Part shown: piece after piece, positions 10,156 to 21,831 of the stretch
Layout of the letters: every line of letters begins with the position of its first letter
How positions within the stretch are numbered: position 1 is the stretch's first letter
NCBI GenBank assembly: GCA_958450325.1
Contig: OY288253.1
Location: 61,814,266 to 61,878,265 of the forward strand
Reading direction: 5' to 3'
From: Agrostemma githago
Taxonomy: Eukaryota; Streptophyta; Magnoliopsida; Caryophyllales; Caryophyllaceae
DNA: 64,000 bases
Notes under the pieces: model-generated
Seen by the model: the letters and a program-made list of their open reading frames with translations, nothing else
The model's database searches: none
What the model was told of the DNA's origin: nothing
Program-made: the position numbers and the translations under genes

Positions 10156-10596
10156 AACTAATATTAGAAAGAAATAGGGTTAATTTTGATTTGTATTAAA
10201 TGTGATTAAGAAAATAAAATAGAGAGAGAAATAAATAGTCTGACAATACTACCCAATATTATACTCTATTTATAGAGAAAAAAAATTGCAACTTAGATAT
10301 TTCATTTTATTTTTAAATAAAAAAAATCGTAAACAGTTCAAAAAAAATAAGAAATAAAAGATGATGAATATAAACTTGACACTTGTCAAGTCCTTATTGG
10401 CTAGTAAATTTGAAAAGGAAAAAAAATAAAAAAATAAATAACAAACAAAGTGCAAACAACTCAGCTTCATACTCAGCTAAATCTTGATGAGCACAACGCT
10501 CAACGATAACTTGATGAATAGAAAAAATGGTTGGAGAAGATGCTGAGTACATCATCATAAGGATGATGAGGAGTTCTCTCATTGTTGGAGATGCTC

Positions 10597-10749
10597 TAAG
10601 ATCATCAACAATGGCAAATTTTGTATGTTTTTCATCCCACATTCTCTTTTTCTTTCTCTTTCTAATTTATCAACCACCTCATTTTTCCACTTACCATCTT
10701 CTTCTTTTTCAACTTACCAACAAACAAACCACATTCATTTCATCTTCTA
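10597..10749. other. Fragment of a Harbinger-type MITE terminus
   Basis: TAA then GATCATCAACAATGGC, followed by a T/C-rich stretch cut off at the Helitron end at 10750. A similar stretch with an end CATTGATGATGGTC plus TAA lies at about 12337-12528, suggesting the same MITE family. No gene. Confidence 0.35.
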
Positions 10750-10778
10750 CTAGTATAGACTCCGTGCAACGATGCACG
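10750..10778 (-). mobile_element. Helitron 3' terminus (element A)
   Basis: Read on the minus strand, a perfect 6-bp hairpin CGTGCA-TCGT-TGCACG (10778-10763) is followed after 12 bases by the terminal CTAG (10753-10750) and then T. This matches the plant Helitron 3' end rule: a hairpin about 11 nt before CTRR, with insertion between A and T. The body would extend rightward and may include the RPA1-like gene. The 5' TC end was not located, so the extent is unknown. Confidence 0.65.
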
Positions 10779-11542
10779 ATATTTTTAATAAATTTATTTT
10801 ATAGCATATTTTGTTTTAGATTTTAAATTATTAATTCATGATTTCGTTTTTATATCTATCAATGCTACATGCATCTTAGATATATGAAAATATATTTAAC
10901 GCTCCAAAACAAAAATGTTTGAAATGTCATTAAATGTGTATTTTAATGAAAATATTTTGTCACAAAGTTAATGACATTATACTGTAAAATTTCTCAAATT
11001 ATTTTGATAAAATGAATTTTGTCTTTTTTGCATTGACGACCATGAATAGATAAAATGAATTTATGTAATTAATGATTTTTTTCTTTCTTTAGTTAGAAAA
11101 TAGGGTAGTTTAGAAGGAAAATTTCAGCAATGTTATCCCTTACTCAGTATTATATAAGCGATTGAGTATTCTTCTAATGAAATAAAATCATGAAATACTT
11201 AAAGAAATACTTGCACTATTTTTATTTTTAAAATGTTTTTTTCACCTTTAATGATTTATCATAAAAATTAATTTGTATGATTAGAGTTTTAAATATATGA
11301 AATTTTTTTTTTGTTTTTTGAAGAAATTTGAAAAATATGAACTAATTGATTTATTAGTTTCCATAATGATTTGTTACCGTAATTAAAGAATAAGATTCTT
11401 GGAGAGAAAACTTTTAACATGGTGATGACATATGTGCAAACACTATTCTTTTAGTATTAAGGGGATTATCATTCTCTCTCCTATTTTATTATATCTCACA
11501 CATTTACACATCAAATTTTCATTTAACCCATTTATTTTGATA
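10779..11542. other. AT-rich non-coding sequence
   Basis: No ORF of note and no recognisable repeat structure. Possibly the 3' body of Helitron A. Confidence 0.4.
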
Positions 11543-11764
11543 CTCCCTCCCCTCCACAATAATCTTCCCACTTTAATATGACACATGGATTAAAAAATGA
11601 ATAATCAAAAGTGGTAAATTGTTTGGTGGGGTTCAAGATGTCAAATCATCAAAAGTAACCAATAGGATGAGAGTATAATTGAAGAATAAGAAAAGTTTTG
11701 AAGTGAGAAAATCTTAGTGGAGTTTTCTTTTAGGGAAAGTGGGAAGGTCTTTTGGGGGGAGCAC
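11543..11764. mobile_element. Stowaway-like MITE
   Basis: Begins CTCCCTCCCCTCCAC...TCTTCCCACTTT and ends AAAGTGGGAAGGTCTTTTGGGGGGAG, so the ends form an imperfect inverted repeat. TA flanks both sides (11541-11542 and about 11765-11766), the Stowaway target. It is about 220 bp and non-coding. Confidence 0.65.
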
Positions 11765-14688
11765 TATTATAATTTTTCATCTTATTTTGAAAACAATTTT
11801 TTTTATTGTTTCTAAAAAATTTTAAGTTAGAATTGAAAATAAAACATATCGCTTAAAGTTATTTAAATTAAAATTAACTATAATAAGACTTAATAATTAA
11901 TACGGAGTACAATGTAAACCATAATTTAATTAAGACATAATAAATTGAAACAAACATAGAAGAAATAAAAAGGTAGAACGACAATGACAGAGACCATTAC
12001 AAACTGAAAGACTCAACGGTTAATATTGGACAAAATCTATCACTTTCTAATAGGCTCATGGTCCTCATCGTAATCGTAATCTGAATTGTCTTATCAACAT
12101 AGTAATGTCGGAATGAAGTAGTGTTTAGTCACTTCATCCGTAAACGTACATTAGTATTTATAATGTGCTTAACGATGTGACAAAGTTCGATAACTTTTTA
12201 AATAGAGCTCAACAACTTTGTGACCAGAGCTGGCCAAATGCGGGTCAACCCGTTCGGCCGCTTAGCTAGCAGGTTTGGTCACAACAAATTTAAAAATAAG
12301 TGGGCACGGGCAACAAAATTAGGAAAAGGGACCCTTCCCTCTCTCTTCATTTCCCCTCAACTCCCTCCCTCCTCATTTCATGATTTCAATTAGTTGAAAT
12401 CTTGAAATGTTTCAACAATTTTTTTCATCTTTTTCATCCAATACCAACCATGATTTTCATCTTCCATTTCAACATTCACACTCTCTCCTCATTTCATCTT
12501 CTACAATTTTACCATTGATGATGGTCTAAAAGTAGAATTACCCCCCTTTAGAAGGACAAAATTGTCATTCAGGTACCTTGCGGTTGTTCTTGTATCCAAA
12601 GTGAACATATTTTTCTATTCCATGATATTTCTATTTTTTTTCATAATCACTTTTTTACTTTTATTGAGTCAAAATATATTTGATTGACAATGATCTTAGT
12701 CACAAATTACAAAATGGATTATTTTCAGGGTTTTTTTGTGTCGAAAAGCATCTAACATTTAGGCCTTATGTAAAAAAGGCACCTTAACGTTAGACTTGAC
12801 GGATGTACGTATAGTCTTCTATCTCATCCCCTAATCAACCAAATGAGGTCATACCCTAATTCAAACCCCCATTCTTCTTGATTTCCCCCAAAAAAACTCA
12901 TTCTTCCTCTTCACTTTCATGCTTCTCAAATTCTCAATCAAACTCCATTTTCCCTCCCACAATTTTTTTTTTCACTTTTGCATTTCTGAGTGTTCGCATT
13001 TAGAGCTCTGTATCGTAGCTAAGTTGGTCTACTTGTTATGGACATTATCATTGGGGGCAATTGCAGTAGATACTACATTAGTAAGAGGTCCACGTTCTCT
13101 GATCTGCAATGTCGTCCTGTTTGTGTTGGTGACATCTCTAAATGGTGATCTTAAATTACCTGTTTAAGAATTTGGGGATGAAATTCAGAATCAAAATAAT
13201 TTACTAAAATTCTCTGTAACTGTCGAAACTCACTACAAATGCATAACAAGGGGAATATTAATTTTCATCGAAAGGAATGGTTTACTGAGTGACGTAAAAA
13301 AGAAAAGTAAAATGAAAAGTCAAACCATTAGTTTGCTTCTTCTTCTTCTTCTTCTTCTTCTTCTTCTTCTTCTTCTTCTTCTTCTATGTAATCACCATGT
13401 TATATCTTCTTCTATTTAATCACCATGTTATATTGGGTTTCAAAGATGGGAACTTCAGTCGAAGAAGACATACCCTGAGAATCGGTCTTCCGCTTCCGAG
13501 TGTTGTTATTATTCTTTGTGTCCATATTTGATCAACGAATTATTATATAACAGTAGTGATGGTAATGCAGTTAACTTCACCACTTACGCATGATAATATA
13601 TATATATATATATATATACACCTTGACATTGAGAGAATTGATAGAAGAAGTTGTAAAGCCTCCTTTTGAAAACATGAGAGTGGTTATTAGAGTTCTGGAA
13701 TTGAGAATTCCTAGATTGTTGATTATGTAACTATCAATCATATACTATTTATTAATGAAGTATTCAAGTCAAAGTACTTCAAATATTTATCGTAGCGATC
13801 AATCGGTGATATAGCATCAGTTCATCCGTATTCAGTGAAAGCTATAGATTAACCATTAGCCCATCCAAGATCGTGGAATTGAAATTTCACTGTCATTGTG
13901 TAATTTTCATAAATAGATAAGTCATACGAAACTAGACGCAATACCAACTAATCAGAATATAAAAGCCAATATGTACTGAATTTGTTACGGGTTCATCTAC
14001 TGTACTAATTATTGGAAGGGAAGTGCATATGATTAGTATTATTAATTCATCTAGTGCAGTAGCAGATTCAAAGTATATTACATAATAATTGTCTAAATTA
14101 TTTTCTTAATACATTGTTTAACTCGAAGTAATTCAACTATTTATCGAATGTATCAAAGGGGTACTTGGAACACATCTTAGTTGGAATTGCTAATATATAT
14201 ACTAATTCATTGGCGTAGTTTAATTTTTCGTAAATAGAGTTGACAAACGGAATTGGAAACATTATCAATTTAACATGGGGGTCTACTTGTCGTCCACGTC
14301 AAATTGAAAATATCTTGTAAACACTACTATGTGAAGGTCAATGTCAAGATCTAGTATTAGTGAAAGGACTTCTACGATAAAAAAATGTTTGTAAACACGT
14401 AATATATCATGAAAACAAACCTATGTAAAATGTTGTATAATGTGAAGGTGTATAAACATAGACCACAACAGAGATGTCAAATTTAGCAACTAATAGAACG
14501 TTAATGGTTTATAAAATCGAAGCATAACTGATAACTTATAAATTTAAAATTCCGCCAGAGTAATATAATATTCAAGAATAACTGAAGTTTTTGAATGAAA
14601 TTGAAATAAGAATAGTTTTCATTCACTAAAAATGGTAAATTTTTAGAGAAAAAATCCTTGCATTTTTTACTGATCATGACTTCGGGCA
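11765..14688. other. Non-coding region with simple repeats
   Basis: No convincing gene. It includes a (TTC)n microsatellite at 13337-13385, a (TA)n run at 13594-13619, and a T/C-rich stretch 12337-12528 resembling a MITE end. An open frame at 12919-13167 has no recognisable domain and I do not call it a gene. Confidence 0.4.
13337..13385. repeat. (TTC)n microsatellite
   Basis: About 16 uninterrupted TTC/CTT units in a non-coding region. Confidence 0.95.
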
Positions 14689-17600
14689 TCAGGAAGTCTT
14701 CTTCTTCTTGACGGCAGGAATCTGCTTCGTAGTAGATTCTGAGTCTACTACATCAGACATCTGTTCAGAAGGTTCAATTTCCATGTGATCGACAATTCTC
14801 TTTGAGGGAGTAACCCCTGAAGACGTGGATTCGGTGTCGCAGTCAATAAACTAACACATGCACAATTTAGTGAGTCAACACACTGATGGAAACAATTGAA
14901 TAGAAAAGTGAAAATTGTGTTTGATGTAATAAACATGAAAGAACGGGAAATGAGGGTCAAAATTGAATTGAATAGAAACGTCGAAACAACTCCGTCAAAC
15001 AACCTCAGTGTGCAGTTGATTGAAATGAGGGTAATTCGTCTTGGTACCAGATGAAGACACTGCAAATGACTGGTGTAAAAAAAAGGTTAGCAAAATTGAA
15101 TGTAAACAACTTAATTGTAAAGTATGCGAACATCAAAATTACATTTTGGGAGAACTTTGCCAGTTCGAAATTCTTCGTTGTCAATATGTACTCGTCCATC
15201 TGAAGCTGCATAATTAACAAATTTTTAATGTTCTCATCGTACGAAGGCGTTTCAAGCGGGTGTCTAAAATACTTCGTTAAACCAGTATCGCAACTTCGTA
15301 AGTCATGTTCCAGTGATGGATTTTATCGGCATCATCACACTGAACGGTATTGATAAGTGTGATTTGTAGTGCTTATTTGTTGTGTTTGGTCCCGGTTTCT
15401 CTTGTGGAATCGCTCTTTGGAGCGGTTTTAGAGGCTACTTACGCTTCTTCTAGCTTGTGTTAGGTTCCTAAGGCCAATATTGGAGAAATGGAACGATTCC
15501 GACTTGTTTCAGACACATTTGGAGCCAACGAGGAGAAGCGACGATCACTCGGTGGCTTAGACTCGATCCCGAGCCCTTGGGACCCATTCCCGAGCACCGA
15601 GAATCGATGAGAAGCCTAACAAGGCCAAAGAGGGACCTATAGGATCATATTTGAAGCCTACAAGACCCATCTCGGTCGGGAAGGACCCCATCAAGACCGA
15701 GATGAAGAGCAAAGAAGAAGACAGCTACTGGAGCTTGATCCCGGCCGGGATCACCACCTTCCCGGTCGGGACCACCCCATCCCGATTGTGACCGACATCA
15801 TCTCGATCGGGAAGAGCATAACACCGCCCGGTGTTATGCACCATCCCGACCGGGATCAAGAGCTTCCCGACTGGGACCATTCCTTCCCGGCCGGGATGAC
15901 TTCCTTCCCGACCGGGAAGCCCCCAGTTCAGCCCGTGTTTCATTTTTCCGCCTCCCTTATTCTTGTAACCCTATATATACCCCCCCCCTCTTGTATTGTT
16001 AGAACATTTTATGTAACCCTAGACTACTTTTAGGTTAGATTAGCTTAGATTAGTGTAGATTAGCTTAATCCCTCTTTAATTAGTCCTTAATCTTAGTTTA
16101 ATCTAGATAGTTACTCTTGTATTATTGGGATTCTTGAAGAATCCACCAATCTTGACAACATTGGTGGATGTTTGAGTATTCTTTTATGCAAGTGTTCATC
16201 TTTTCCATTTCTTTCTAGTTGGTATAATCTTTCTTCTCTCTTTACTCTTAATCTTTCATAGTTAATCAAGTTTTCATCTTTGTTTAGTGTTTGTTGTTCA
16301 TCCTTGTTTTCCATTATGAGTGTTTTGGTCCTTGTGTTTGTTTCTCTTGTTTGTGCTTGTTTTAGTTTAGATATGTGTGAGTAGTTATCCCCTAGGGTTA
16401 GTAGGGGGATTGGGTGTTGATTAGGGATGATTAGGGTGGAAATTGGTGATGCTAGATGTTGTTCTTGTTGTTTCCAATTGACTTGCACTCCACATGTTTG
16501 ATGAAATGCTTGTGAGACTCGAGACGATCAATCCTTGTTTTTCTTGCCTCTTCTCTTGCATGTTGTTTGTTTGGTTGGTTGGTTTGGTTCCCTCATTAGT
16601 AGCGAGAGCGTGGTGAGGAGACTCCTAGGCTGTTTAAGTAGCGAGAGCCCGATCGGAACATAGGCTACGAAAGCATGCTAGTAACCCCCGTTTTCCCCTT
16701 TTGGTCTCCTTGACATCCATGAGCCCGACCTAGCCCTAGTTTTCCTTCTTGTTAATCTTTGCTTCCATTAGTCATTAGTTGCTTGTTTTGTCTTCCTTTT
16801 TCGTGTTTTAGACCTAGTTTAGTCAATAGCCATCACCCTAGTTTAGCTTGTCTCGGACCTAGTCTTGGACCATAGCACCCATTAGTCTAAACCCATTTTC
16901 CGTCCCTGAGGATATCGACCCGACTTACCATTAGCTACCAAGCCTAGGTTAGTTGGTTTACTTTGATCGGTGGGATCCACGGCAAATCCTTCCCATCAAA
17001 TACGACTGAGAGGATTGTTTTGCGTTGAACCTTTGGTCTACCTTCACTTTGAAGAGAAATCGACTGTCAATGAATGACCAAATTCTTCAGAAATAGAGTC
17101 ACCTTCTCCACTCTGTGATAGTAAAACAATTTCGTGAGAATAGATTACTATAATTGCGATGAGTGAATAACTACGATTAGGTATCCGGGCTTACCTTTTC
17201 CATCTTGGCTAGTAGTTCAGGAGCACTGAATGGAACAAAATCAGTTACCTGCGAATCAAACACAGAAAAGTGGCAATCGATGGCACTAAAGTCTTTCACC
17301 AAAAACTTCAACTGATACCTGAAACAACAATCACGGCCCAAATTCTGAGTGCATTTGCACCGAAGGAAGAATGAATATAATGAAATTAAAGTAGATAGAA
17401 AAACAGTGTTACTTATTCACCATAGTTGTTCAACCTGATTTGTGACCCTCGTAACTTGTCTTAGTACAAATCCAATTACCTCTTTCGTTGGGCACAGCTT
17501 TAAACCGGCATAACTTACAGCTGTGATAATACCACCCATATGTACTATCCAAGTCGATGATGGTTGCGACTGTGTAGAAAGATCCAGCCTGGTAAAGAGT

Positions 17601-19088
17601 GTTCACAAAATTGTATTGTATAATGGGCAAGTGGACACAATGTGAATGCTCGCACAATGATTGTAAACTGGAAATTTATAATAACTATGAAATCAAAATT
17701 GTGATACCTTCTCATCCTCGCAAAGCTGGCTAATTGAAGGTACTTCATTAGCCCTCAAGTCAAATTGTTTTTTTTGTTCATCGCTGTTTTTGATTATTTA
17801 ATTTGAAGAGAATTACTGGGAGCTTGTGAAGAGAGGTCGGTGGAAAGGAACGAACAATGTATAATAAACAACAATACAGTGTGATTGAATGTAACATATT
17901 AGTGATATAGTTTTCTGCATACAATATTCCATCCAAGATAGAACATTATCTACAAATTACTATATCAAGATATCATTTTATTTAAAAATAACTATATCAA
18001 TTAGAAGATTATGTGTTGTTAAAACCTCTCCTGAAATGCATTGACTTCTGCTATGCTTGGATTAACTTCAAAAGTAGTTGCATTGTAGGTGGTTTGAACT
18101 CGCCAAGAGTCTGATCATTAGGTGACAAAATGTTAGAGTAATATGATTAGGTAGAGACAAACAAATGTATTTCAGATGTGTAAGGGTGATACATAATGTC
18201 ATAAAATTTGGGCTCCACACATCGAAACACAATCACCTTCGATTGTTTCGGATTCGACAGTTTCTGTAACACCTCTGGGAGGTCAGTAGAATGGGGTAAC
18301 CATAAAGTACAAAGAAGTACTTCATCGCCGCAATAAGGAAAACTGGATTAGAATAGCGAAGTTTCTAAATTTCATACGCAAGATTTTTCCTACTTTATAA
18401 AAGAGCTTACTCGATGTCTTCTAGCTTGATGTTCCTACATTTGAATTCGTTTTTTGTTTCAATCATTCCACCTATTTCATACACCTTTCCAACAATATCT
18501 AATATTGAAATAAATTATTCATATGTGAACATATAAAACAACGATTGAAGATGCATTATAGGCACAAAAATAAGGTTTTGCAATTTAGCTATGTACTGAC
18601 CGGAGGGGGTTTTACCACCGACAATATCTTCAAATTTTGTGAAACGATAGCAGTTAGTTGGTATGGATTTGTCATTCGGCAAATGAGTTACTTTGGTCAA
18701 AAATTCCACGTTCAACCTGCAATGATGCATCGTTGCTTTGTCTTTACCGACGTTGAAAACAACCGCAAGGCTTCGAATATTGTAGGCCTCACCCATCACG
18801 AAATAATTCTTGAACTTGTGCAACAACGATTTGTTAATAGATGATTGAACCAAGTCATTTTGATTTTGCATAGGAAAGATTAAGATGTATAAGAAAAAAT
18901 GCAGAAAAAAAGGAATGCGACTATAAACTTCGACAAACAATCGAACTGGAATAGATTGTGATTGATATTACTTTGGTATCAATTAGAAGTAATTCAACCG
19001 CGTCAACCTTTGTCTTGTCTCTGAATTCAAGTCTCGTCCACCGGTATACCACCCTAACATCTATATCTCTAAGATCACACCTTCGCAT
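14689..19088 (-). CDS. RPA1-like single-strand DNA-binding protein gene, multi-exon, disrupted
   Basis: Exon pieces on minus read in order as a replication protein A large-subunit homologue. 19088-18972 (RDIDVRVVYRWTRLEF) is the first OB fold. About 18869-18601 (MGEAYNIRSLAVV...CYRFTKFEDIVGG) and 18498-18411 (DIVGKVYEIGGMIETKN) form the DBD-A part, and 18342-18193 (YCGDEVLLCTLW) continues in frame. Near 18110-18028 lies WRVQTTYNATTFEVNP. About 17770-17708 and 17610-17440 carry ATIIDLDSTYGWYYHSC with a CxxC zinc-ribbon start. 17330-17196 (FRYQLKFLVKDFSAIDCHFSVF) is the C-terminal OB fold. The tail ends VKKKKTS at 14689. Such genes occur in plant genomes and inside Helitrons. An LTR-like insertion (15351-16998) falls in its 3' part. 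The start at 19088 is tentative, and some exon joins are approximate. Confidence 0.65.
15351..16998. mobile_element. LTR-like insertion (probable solo LTR) in the RPA1-like gene
   Basis: About 1.65 kb that interrupts the RPA1-like coding pieces. Ends are TGATAAG...CCCATCA (TG...CA with inverted TGAT/ATCA). It contains a TATATATA box near 15970 and, near its end, CCCTGAGGATATCGACCCGAC, similar to the 3' part of plant gypsy LTRs. No internal coding region. A direct target duplication is not apparent (flanks GGTAT and AATAC), so the exact borders are uncertain. Confidence 0.5.
15728..15922. repeat. Cluster of short palindromes around TCCCGRCCGGGA
   Basis: About eight copies of TCCCGGCCGGGA/TCCCGACCGGGA-like palindromes spaced about 20-30 bp apart. 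A perfect hairpin lies in the middle (GCATAACACC, loop GCCC, GGTGTTATGC at 15816-15839). It sits upstream of the TATA-like run near 15970, so it may be an LTR enhancer array. Confidence 0.6.
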
Positions 19089-19580
19089 AGTGTTGCAATG
19101 ATTTCTTTAGTTGGATCACACATTGAAGAAGACATGTTACGAAAACAGAGTGGTATTCGATTAACAAAAACAGATTGTAATGCGGTTGATCGACTTGTTC
19201 AAATATGCTGCTTGAGGAAAGATTGAGATACGATGATTTGAATTGTACATTGGAGGAATATTATATAGATGAATTCAATGGTTTGAGACATGAGAAATGG
19301 TAATATGGAGACGAAGAGTCGACTAGTCATGTTTGGAGGGATGAGTAAATGGTTTTGAGGCATAAATCAATGGTGATTGCTATCGAGGTTGATTGTTATT
19401 GCGTAGTTAATGAGGTTTGTGGAATAACGAAAAAATGAATGTCTTCGAGGTTGATTGAATTAATGGTGCTCGGTTGATTGAAAATCGAAAGTGCAGTAAA
19501 TCTCAATTCAGTAAAAACGAAAAGTGCAGTAAATTGGTTGAGCTCGGGTTGGTGTGCGAACATTGAATGCAAGATTGATT
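19089..19580. other. Upstream region of the RPA1-like gene
   Basis: No gene recognised. On the minus strand this is the promoter side of the RPA1-like gene. An alternative in-frame ATG at 19136 would meet a stop shortly after. Confidence 0.3.
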
Positions 19581-19886
19581 ACACACCCCAAACACCTTCC
19601 TAATTCCTAATACAATACTCTCTCTCATCCAACCAATTCTTTACACTTACTATAAATGGACAATCTAATCAATTTTTTACATTTCCCTTTTGGCAAAAAG
19701 CTTTACCTTATAATCCTTATATTCTTCCTCTATTTACACAAAATGTCACTACTTTTTCCTTACTTTAAGTTTGGTGGACCCATAACACCATTTGATTTTC
19801 CAATAATAATCTTACTCTTTTACCATTTTTCTTAATATTGATGAAAAATTCTATGTTAAGGATTGTTTGGATGGGAGGGAGTACTT
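19581..19886. mobile_element. Putative MITE
   Basis: Starts ACACACCCCAAACACCTTCCTAA and ends GGATTGTTTGGATGGGAGGGAGT, which form an imperfect inverted repeat. About 300 bp, AT-rich and non-coding. The GGGAGGGAGTA end resembles Stowaway-type termini. Confidence 0.4.
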
Positions 19887-19917
19887 AAAAGCTTGAAATC
19901 AAAACATGCAAAAAAGT

Positions 19918-20430
19918 AGACCTGGCAAAGTAAACCCGAACCCGAAAATACCTGAATTGAAACCGATCGAACACCCGATAGGATTAACCTGGAATAATAC
20001 CCGAAACCCGATTCAATCCGAATCGAACCAAATTTGCACTGAATTTGATATAACCGAATGATACCCGAACCCGAATATAACTAAACCAATAATAACCGAA
20101 CTGATTGACCTGATTAATAAATACTTATTTTTTTCATTCTTCATTTATTAATGGTTTTATGAATTATTACCTACAATTTGAAGGTATAACAAATTCAAAA
20201 TCAAATTATTTATTTTTTAACTCAAGAAATTTATGACCCGAGACTCACCTGACTTGCTATTGACCCAACATGAACAGTACCCGACTCAAAATAACATAAA
20301 CCAATAAAAGTGGCTAACCGAAATGAACCCGATCAAAATCGAACTGAAACTGAAATTTATGCTAACTCGATTAAGATCGAATCGATTTAACCCGATCTAA
20401 AATCGAATTGAATGACCCGATTCTCATGAT
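19918..20430. repeat. ACCCGA/AACCGA-rich low-complexity block
   Basis: Many irregular copies of ACCCGAA, AACCGAA and ATCGAAT on the plus strand. Such blocks are common dispersed repeats in plant genomes. No coding sequence. Confidence 0.55.
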
Positions 20431-20454
20431 TATTGGTGTTTCTTTTTATATAAA

Positions 20455-20485
20455 CTAGTTTTGGGGCCCGGCTATGCTTGGGGTA
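20455..20485 (-). mobile_element. Helitron 3' terminus (element B)
   Basis: On the minus strand a GC-rich imperfect hairpin (CCCCAAGCATAGCCGGG) is followed after about 10 bases by CTAG (20458-20455) and then T. This fits a Helitron 3' end in the same orientation as element A. The 5' end was not found; the body would lie to the right, up to at most about 21045. Confidence 0.55.
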
Positions 20486-21048
20486 CAATGTCAACTTTTT
20501 TTTAGAGCAACTTTTTTCAAGGTGAGCGTCTTCTAATGTTGTTCGTGTATATGATTTTTTTTGGTGATAAACAGAGGGCTAGGCCCAATAAAATTAATTT
20601 CTAGGTTAGAAATGAACTTGATTTTGCACGTGCAGTGTCTCTGATCTTGTTTAAACATGTGGTCATCTTTACACGATGTACGTTATAGGTTATGCAGATG
20701 GATGAAACGATTTATGATAACTGATTAGAATACAAATATGACGTAATATCTCATTACATGTATACATACTTATGTATTACTCGTAGTTAATAAAGAACGG
20801 TATGTGCAGAAGAATTACGAAAATTAATTAATCAAAATTGCAAAAAGAAAAAATGAAAATTAGATCATGGTTATAATAAATGGAGTAATTATTTTGCCAA
20901 AAAATGGAGTAATTATTTTTGCTAAATAAAATGGAGTCATTATTTTGCTAATCAAAATGGAGCAATTGTACTTAATTATTTATTTATTTTATAACTATAA
21001 TCTACTATGAGAACAATGACAATTATGTAAAAATCTCCAAAACCATAA
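20486..21048. other. AT-rich non-coding sequence
   Basis: No gene. It includes three imperfect copies of TAAATGGAGTAATTATTTTGC near 20877-20960. Possibly the body of Helitron B. Confidence 0.4.
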
Positions 21049-21831
21049 GAGCATCCACAATGGGTAGTTCTTATCCTTGGGTTTGTCACAAGAACCTTAT
21101 TTGAAAAAATTTGTCCATTGTAGGATAAAATTTCACTACAAGAATAGATGCCCCTGGCGTCCATCCAATGGCTTCCGTCGGTGGACGCTGCACGGGTCCG
21201 GGCGTCCGCAAACAGACGCCAGAAAGTGGATGCCACGACCAGTCGCCTTTTTTTAGTCCGGGCGTCCACTATTGGACGCCAATAAAATTGGCGTCCGACA
21301 GCGCACGCCATGGGTGGCGTCGGACTGTGGACGCCAATTACCCATGGATGACGTCCAGAGTCAGACGCCATGTGCTTCATGTTGGCGTCCGACTGTGGAT
21401 GCCATGAAGGGGTAAATGGCGTCCACTGTCAGACGCCATGTCCCTTGAATGCTGCCAATTTTGATCGGTTTTAGCTTCCTCCGACGTCTGGCATGGCGTC
21501 CGTTATTGGATGCCATATATGGTAAACAAGCGTTCAATGTCTAGCTAAAACCTGCAAAATAAACCACATCCACAACTCTCATCCAACCACAACTGTCGAC
21601 CATCCACAAGACCTCAATCTCATTCACTCTCAATCAACCAAAACACTTCATCTCTCGCCACATTTATGCTCAAAAAAAATTCATATAAAAAAGTTTTAAC
21701 ATACGGTTTAAAGGTACATAAATCTAAACTAGGACGAAGATACATAATCCATAAATCCAGTTACAACAACAACAAAAAACAATCAGCTAACTGTGAAGTT
21801 AGCTGAAGCACCAGAGTTACCGCCATCCCCG

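Larger units (their letters stand above)
8759..10596. mobile_element. Foldback element: tail-to-tail inverted dimer of a Harbinger derivative
   Basis: The left arm begins GAGCACCTCCAACCATGAG and the right arm ends CTCATTGTTGGAGATGCTC, followed by TAA. The two arms are reverse complements over most of their length, with the centre near 9720. Paired landmarks: TTGACACTTGTCAAG near 8948 and 10376, TCTATAAATAGAG near 9074 and 10267, the ORF start at 9196 and 10155, and the GAGTACG...ACTCGATTTTG segment near 9445 and 9915. Each arm joins a 5' part (terminus, TATA box, ORF start) to the 330-bp terminus seen at the end of Harbinger-1. A perfect TSD is not visible (TCA on the left, TAA on the right). 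Confidence 0.75.

Noticed and set aside
12919..13167. 82-codon open frame near the (TTC)n tract
   Set aside because: No recognisable domain, no support from neighbours; one frame gives a hydrophobic stretch only.
16111..16488. 125-codon minus-strand open frame with many charged residues
   Set aside because: Lies inside the LTR-like insertion; low-complexity composition and no domain.
20455..21012. Complete small Helitron B with 5' end near 21012
   Set aside because: The candidate TCTCATAGTAG start on minus is preceded by T, not A, and lacks the usual TCTCTACTA-type start. Only the 3' end is reported.
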